Shown here: positions 61,051 through 64,000 of the stretch, one piece after another
Layout: every line of letters starts with the position of its first letter
Position numbering within the stretch: the stretch's first letter is position 1
NCBI RefSeq assembly: GCF_030169785.1
Contig: NZ_CP125854.1
Location: forward strand, 1,550,001-1,614,000
Source: Bdellovibrio sp. 22V
GTDB taxonomy: Bacteria > Bdellovibrionota > Bdellovibrionia > Bdellovibrionales > Bdellovibrionaceae
Reading direction: 5' to 3'
Length of the DNA stretch: 64,000 bases
Made by a program: the position numbers and the translations under genes
The notes under the pieces: generated by a model
Databases searched by the model: none
Told to the model about the DNA's origin: nothing
The model's input: only the letters and a program-made list of their open reading frames with translations

Positions 61051-61765
61051 AAGCTTCGGCCCAAATTTTTGTTTTGTCGAAACCGTCGACTTCGATCAAC
61101 TGATGCTTCACTTCTTTGATCATGCCGCCGTTGCCGCAAAGGTAGAACGTTGTCGGAATGTTTTTATAGTCAAACTCAGAAAGAAAATGCTGAACGTAAC
61201 CTTTTTTTCCAGTCCACGTTTCAGAAGGGCGGCTCAGTACAAACTCGAACTTAAAGTCCTTGAGTTCTGACTGCAAAGCCTCGATCTCTTTTTGATAGTA
61301 CATGTCTTTTTCCGTGCGCACTCCGAAGAGCATGCGGTACTTCAAATTCGGATATTGCTCTTTCTTGGAAAGAAGATAGCAAAGGTGCTGCGAAAGGCCT
61401 GTGCCGGTATTGAGGAAAACGATTTGCTCTGTCGGCGGCTCTTGAAAGAACACTTTACCGAAAGGTCCTGTGAAGTTGATGAGCTCGCCGCCTTTGAGGT
61501 TCCAAACAAAAGTCGAGGCTACGCCGTTTTCGACGAATTTAAAAAGAAGACGGAAGCCATTCTTAATGCGGTCATCGGAAGAGATAGAATAAGCACGCAA
61601 AATCGGCTTCGCTTCACCTTGAGGGATGTTAAGCATGACGAATTGGCCTGCTTTAAAGCTAAATTCAGCCGGAGTTTCTGTTTTGAGAACCAACTCACGC
61701 ACCGTGGGCGTGTGATCGATGATTTGTTCGACTCTCATGTGGTAGATCGTACGAGCGGAAGACAT
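61043..61765 (-). CDS. Ferredoxin-NADP reductase-like flavoprotein
   Basis: 240 residues. FAD domain with AGQFVMLNIPQGEAKPILRA, YSISS (RxYS FAD motif) and GPFGKVFF. NAD(P) domain with FLNTGTGLSQHLCYLL, where the usual GTG-I-xP is GTGLSQ, and the terminal CGNGGMIKEV. It transfers electrons between NAD(P)H and a ferredoxin, flavodoxin or another acceptor. No iron-sulphur domain is attached. Coupled to an EamA transporter downstream. Confidence 0.85.
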   Translation of the reverse strand: MSSARTIYHMRVEQIIDHTPTVRELVLKTETPAEFSFKAGQFVMLNIPQGEAKPILRAYSISSDDRIKNGFRLLFKFVENGVASTFVWNLKGGELINFTGPFGKVFFQEPPTEQIVFLNTGTGLSQHLCYLLSKKEQYPNLKYRMLFGVRTEKDMYYQKEIEALQSELKDFKFEFVLSRPSETWTGKKGYVQHFLSEFDYKNIPTTFYLCGNGGMIKEVKHQLIEVDGFDKTKIWAEAFD

Positions 61766-61887
61766 AAGGCTCCTTCGGGTTTAAGACGTCTTAATAATCC
61801 GAAAATCCCAGACAGTCCAATATTTTAGCTTGTTACGAAACCTCGCATTTACTAAAATTTTAAAAGAACAATCAAAGAGGTATCATC

Positions 61888-63948
61888 GTGAATATTGCGC
61901 AGCATCTTGTTTTGTCCCTCGTAATGACTTTTGGAACGCTCGCACAGGCTCAAGAACAAACCGCTCCATCGGCGGCACCTCCGGCGGCTCCCGCGGAAAC
62001 TCAAGAAGAGATTCCAGCACCGCAAAAATCTTTGCTAAAAACCGCGGCAACCCGGGAATTTAATAAACCCCTCTATTTCGATCAGCTCGATAACGGTGTG
62101 ATTCTTCCGCCTTTGGAGTTGGAGTACGATCTTTCCGCGGCAAATGGAAAGGTATTGAGAATCGGGAATGTTCTTTTTAGCGAGAAGAATTTTTTCTTCG
62201 CATTGCTTCCTTTGGGTAAAACTCATTCTCAGTTGAACCAAGTATTGAGCAGCGGTGAGGCCGAGAAGTTTGCTTTGGTCATGGCCTGGCCTGACAAGCT
62301 GATGACTCACGGAACGCTGGAGATGATTTCACGCACGGGCACAGTTTTATGGACGTACTCGTTTTCGCAAGACGATCACGTGCGCTGGCAGAAACAACTC
62401 GATGAATGGCGTAAGGGCTTGATCACGCGCGGAGCTGCTGCCAAGGACGTGGCTCGCTCTGGAATTTTCGGCTCTGCTTATGCGATCACGGACGTGAAGT
62501 CCACGAATGCGCCATTCTGGGGGCAAAAAGATTCATTCCGTTTTTGTATCACGCAAACAGATGGTCGCAATCAAACGAAGATGTGTTCGCAACGTTATGG
62601 GACGAAGTCTTCCGGTAACAACGTGATCATGGGAAAAGTTCGTCAAGATCCAACAACGCCACGTGTGCTCGTGCAAAATGAAGAAGCGGCATTGAAAAAC
62701 TCCGTGCCGGTGGCTGTTGATATGCCCACCGCTTTCTTTGCGGAGCTTGGTACGGGAGAGTCTTACGAATTCGTGACAGTTCCAAACAAACTGGAGCTGA
62801 TGGATATTTCCGATACCAAGAAACCCGGCGTTTTGCGCATCGTTGGTTATGACACACGCCCCTTGGGGCGCTCGATTATTTTGAATCCGGATCAATACAG
62901 TTCTTTGACGAAGATGTTGGGTTTTGAAGCGACGATCGGGGATCCTCGCAAATTCTGGGCGTCCGTTATTAAAAAAGACGATCCTAAAATTTATCTTCCA
63001 GGCCAGGGCGGCGGGGTTTTCAAACAGAAATTTGAACTTTCTGAAATTCCGCGCGCACAATCACGTGTGTATTTAAGCCGTAGAACTCCGACAGGAACGT
63101 ACATTGACGGCATCAAGCTGGAGGGACGGAAGCAACCTCTGGCGAATATCAGCTCGGAACAAAACGCGGTCGAAACAAATGAAAGAGATCCCGCTGCTTT
63201 TGTGTGGCACTTCAAAGCGACAGAGCGTGGGCAGATCAATCGTTCGTACTTGAACGTTGAATTCGAAGGCAAAACTTATAAATCTTATTTCGAACTTTAT
63301 AAAGGCTATCCGCGCGAGCTTTCAGGCCGCTTCACGGGTGTTCAAGCTTCGAGCGATTTTGTAATCATGGGCGAGCTGGCCTACAATCAGTGGTTCGAAG
63401 ATCTTTTTGGTTGGACGAATTATTGGTTGTCTCGTCAGCGTTGGGGCGTGAGCTTCAAGTACTTCCAGTCCTTCAATCAGTTGAAGGTGGATACGGCGGG
63501 TAATACGGCTCCATTGAGCGTTATGACGTTGGACTTCAAATACCGTGCGACTCCGGGATTGTGGGGCCGCGATGAATCCGTCGGCGGTATGGTTTCTTAT
63601 CAGAATGTGACGTTTGATGAATTGAAAGCACCGATGTTGGGTGTGGGTGCCTTCTGGGCGCGTTCGATGCCGAAAGTATTTGATGACTTCTTTAACTTGC
63701 TTCCAATTTTCCGTTATCCAAAATGGGTGGACATGGAATTCATTTACTATGTGAGCTCGATGGACAGCAAAGTGAAGCTGGATGCTCCGATGTCATTGAA
63801 CTTCCACGGTAAAGTTTTATGGACGGACCGTTACTTTGGTGAGGCGGGCTTCGGTATGAAACGCTACAGCTTCACCGATACTTCCTTGAATCAAAAAGCC
63901 GAGCTGAACACGTTCTACGGCACTGTCGGTCTTGGTATTAACTTCTAG
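61888..63948 (+). CDS. Large secreted protein with C-terminal barrel-like region
   Basis: 686 residues from a GTG at 61888 with AGAGG upstream. Signal peptide ending LAQA, then an Ala/Pro-rich linker. The middle (residues about 60-480) is beta-rich without known domains. The last 200 residues alternate hydrophobic and polar in strand lengths, with many aromatics (QWFEDLFGWTNYWLSRQRWG, MTLDFKYRATPGLW) and end GTVGLGINF with a terminal Phe. This strongly resembles an outer-membrane beta-barrel anchor. It may display the N-terminal part on the surface or in the periplasm. No family known. Confidence 0.72.
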   Translation: MNIAQHLVLSLVMTFGTLAQAQEQTAPSAAPPAAPAETQEEIPAPQKSLLKTAATREFNKPLYFDQLDNGVILPPLELEYDLSAANGKVLRIGNVLFSEKNFFFALLPLGKTHSQLNQVLSSGEAEKFALVMAWPDKLMTHGTLEMISRTGTVLWTYSFSQDDHVRWQKQLDEWRKGLITRGAAAKDVARSGIFGSAYAITDVKSTNAPFWGQKDSFRFCITQTDGRNQTKMCSQRYGTKSSGNNVIMGKVRQDPTTPRVLVQNEEAALKNSVPVAVDMPTAFFAELGTGESYEFVTVPNKLELMDISDTKKPGVLRIVGYDTRPLGRSIILNPDQYSSLTKMLGFEATIGDPRKFWASVIKKDDPKIYLPGQGGGVFKQKFELSEIPRAQSRVYLSRRTPTGTYIDGIKLEGRKQPLANISSEQNAVETNERDPAAFVWHFKATERGQINRSYLNVEFEGKTYKSYFELYKGYPRELSGRFTGVQASSDFVIMGELAYNQWFEDLFGWTNYWLSRQRWGVSFKYFQSFNQLKVDTAGNTAPLSVMTLDFKYRATPGLWGRDESVGGMVSYQNVTFDELKAPMLGVGAFWARSMPKVFDDFFNLLPIFRYPKWVDMEFIYYVSSMDSKVKLDAPMSLNFHGKVLWTDRYFGEAGFGMKRYSFTDTSLNQKAELNTFYGTVGLGINF

Positions 63949-63963
63949 TTCTTTGAAATCCGA

Positions 63964-63990
63964 AGGGCCGTGTTCCGCGGCCCTCTAAAG
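63964..63990 (+). terminator. Weak terminator-like hairpin after the last gene
   Basis: AGGGCCG and CGGCCCT (63964-63970, 63978-63984) pair around a 7-nt loop 15 bp past the stop. The following CTAAAG lacks a U tract, so its strength is uncertain. Confidence 0.45.
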
Positions 63991-64000
63991 TCACCTGTCA

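Noticed and set aside
1-64000. CRISPR arrays, tRNA or rRNA genes, prophage
   Set aside because: No regularly spaced direct repeats, no cloverleaf with a T-loop consensus, no rRNA-like stretches and no phage structural genes were seen on either strand.

Overview
The window looks like a chromosomal segment of a Bdellovibrio-type predatory deltaproteobacterium (Bdellovibrionota). This rests on mid-range GC, tightly packed and often 1-4 nt overlapping genes, many short Sec-secreted proteins without a familiar domain, a TIGR02147-family regulator, a DUF2914 membrane protein, and the mix of RuvCAB, LpxC, TamB/Omp85, Mre/Rod and FolE2 genes. The genus is an inference from gene content; no rRNA marker is present. 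I found no tRNA, rRNA, CRISPR array, complete insertion sequence or prophage.

Layout. 1-5.5 kb: a truncated M23 peptidase, a ClC channel/antiporter, a DUF2914 membrane protein, and a translationally coupled lipoprotein - TIGR02147 regulator - lipoprotein operon preceded by three compressed palindromes. 5.8-9.7 kb: methylcitrate-cycle genes prpB and prpD, a DOMON-like protein and an acyl-ACP thioesterase. 9.9-11 kb: an XRE regulator and an unknown protein with a paralogue at 39.8 kb. 11-18.8 kb: an outer-membrane assembly operon (unknown helical-repeat protein, TamB, Omp85 with about six POTRA domains). 18.8-22.8 kb: EF-P, a methyltransferase, two envelope proteins and a TPR protein. 22.8-27 kb: ruvCAB, an AnsA-II-type asparaginase and lpxC. 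27-31.7 kb: an accessory-looking stretch with three long imperfect palindromes, tandem hairpins, a 30-bp repeat in inverted copies, a secreted papain-like protein and alanine dehydrogenase. 31.7-36.8 kb: a competence-related cluster with a two-part ComEC, a secreted TPR protein, a LysM protein and DprA. 36.9 kb: a candidate small RNA with two GGA-loop hairpins.

37-47.6 kb holds LptF, a pseudo-receiver protein, thioredoxin, the second paralogue, a two-gene acyltransferase / haem-oxygenase-like diiron operon, a lytic transglycosylase, and the cell-shape operon mreC-mreD-mrdA-rodA. 47.7-64 kb holds a PpiD-like anchor, a methyltransferase, small secreted and ankyrin proteins, a secreted EEP-fold hydrolase, cdd-maf, folE2-fur, uvrA, a DUF475 membrane protein, an EamA transporter, a ferredoxin reductase-like flavoprotein and a large secreted protein.

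Much of the window serves envelope building (TamA/B, LptF, LpxC, Mre/Rod/PBP2, lytic enzymes) and DNA handling (RuvABC, UvrA, ComEC, DprA). The features most worth testing are the split ComEC with a possible -1 slippery site, the GGA-hairpin RNA, the palindromic operators upstream of the TIGR02147 operon, the diiron/acyltransferase pair, and the long intergenic palindromes.
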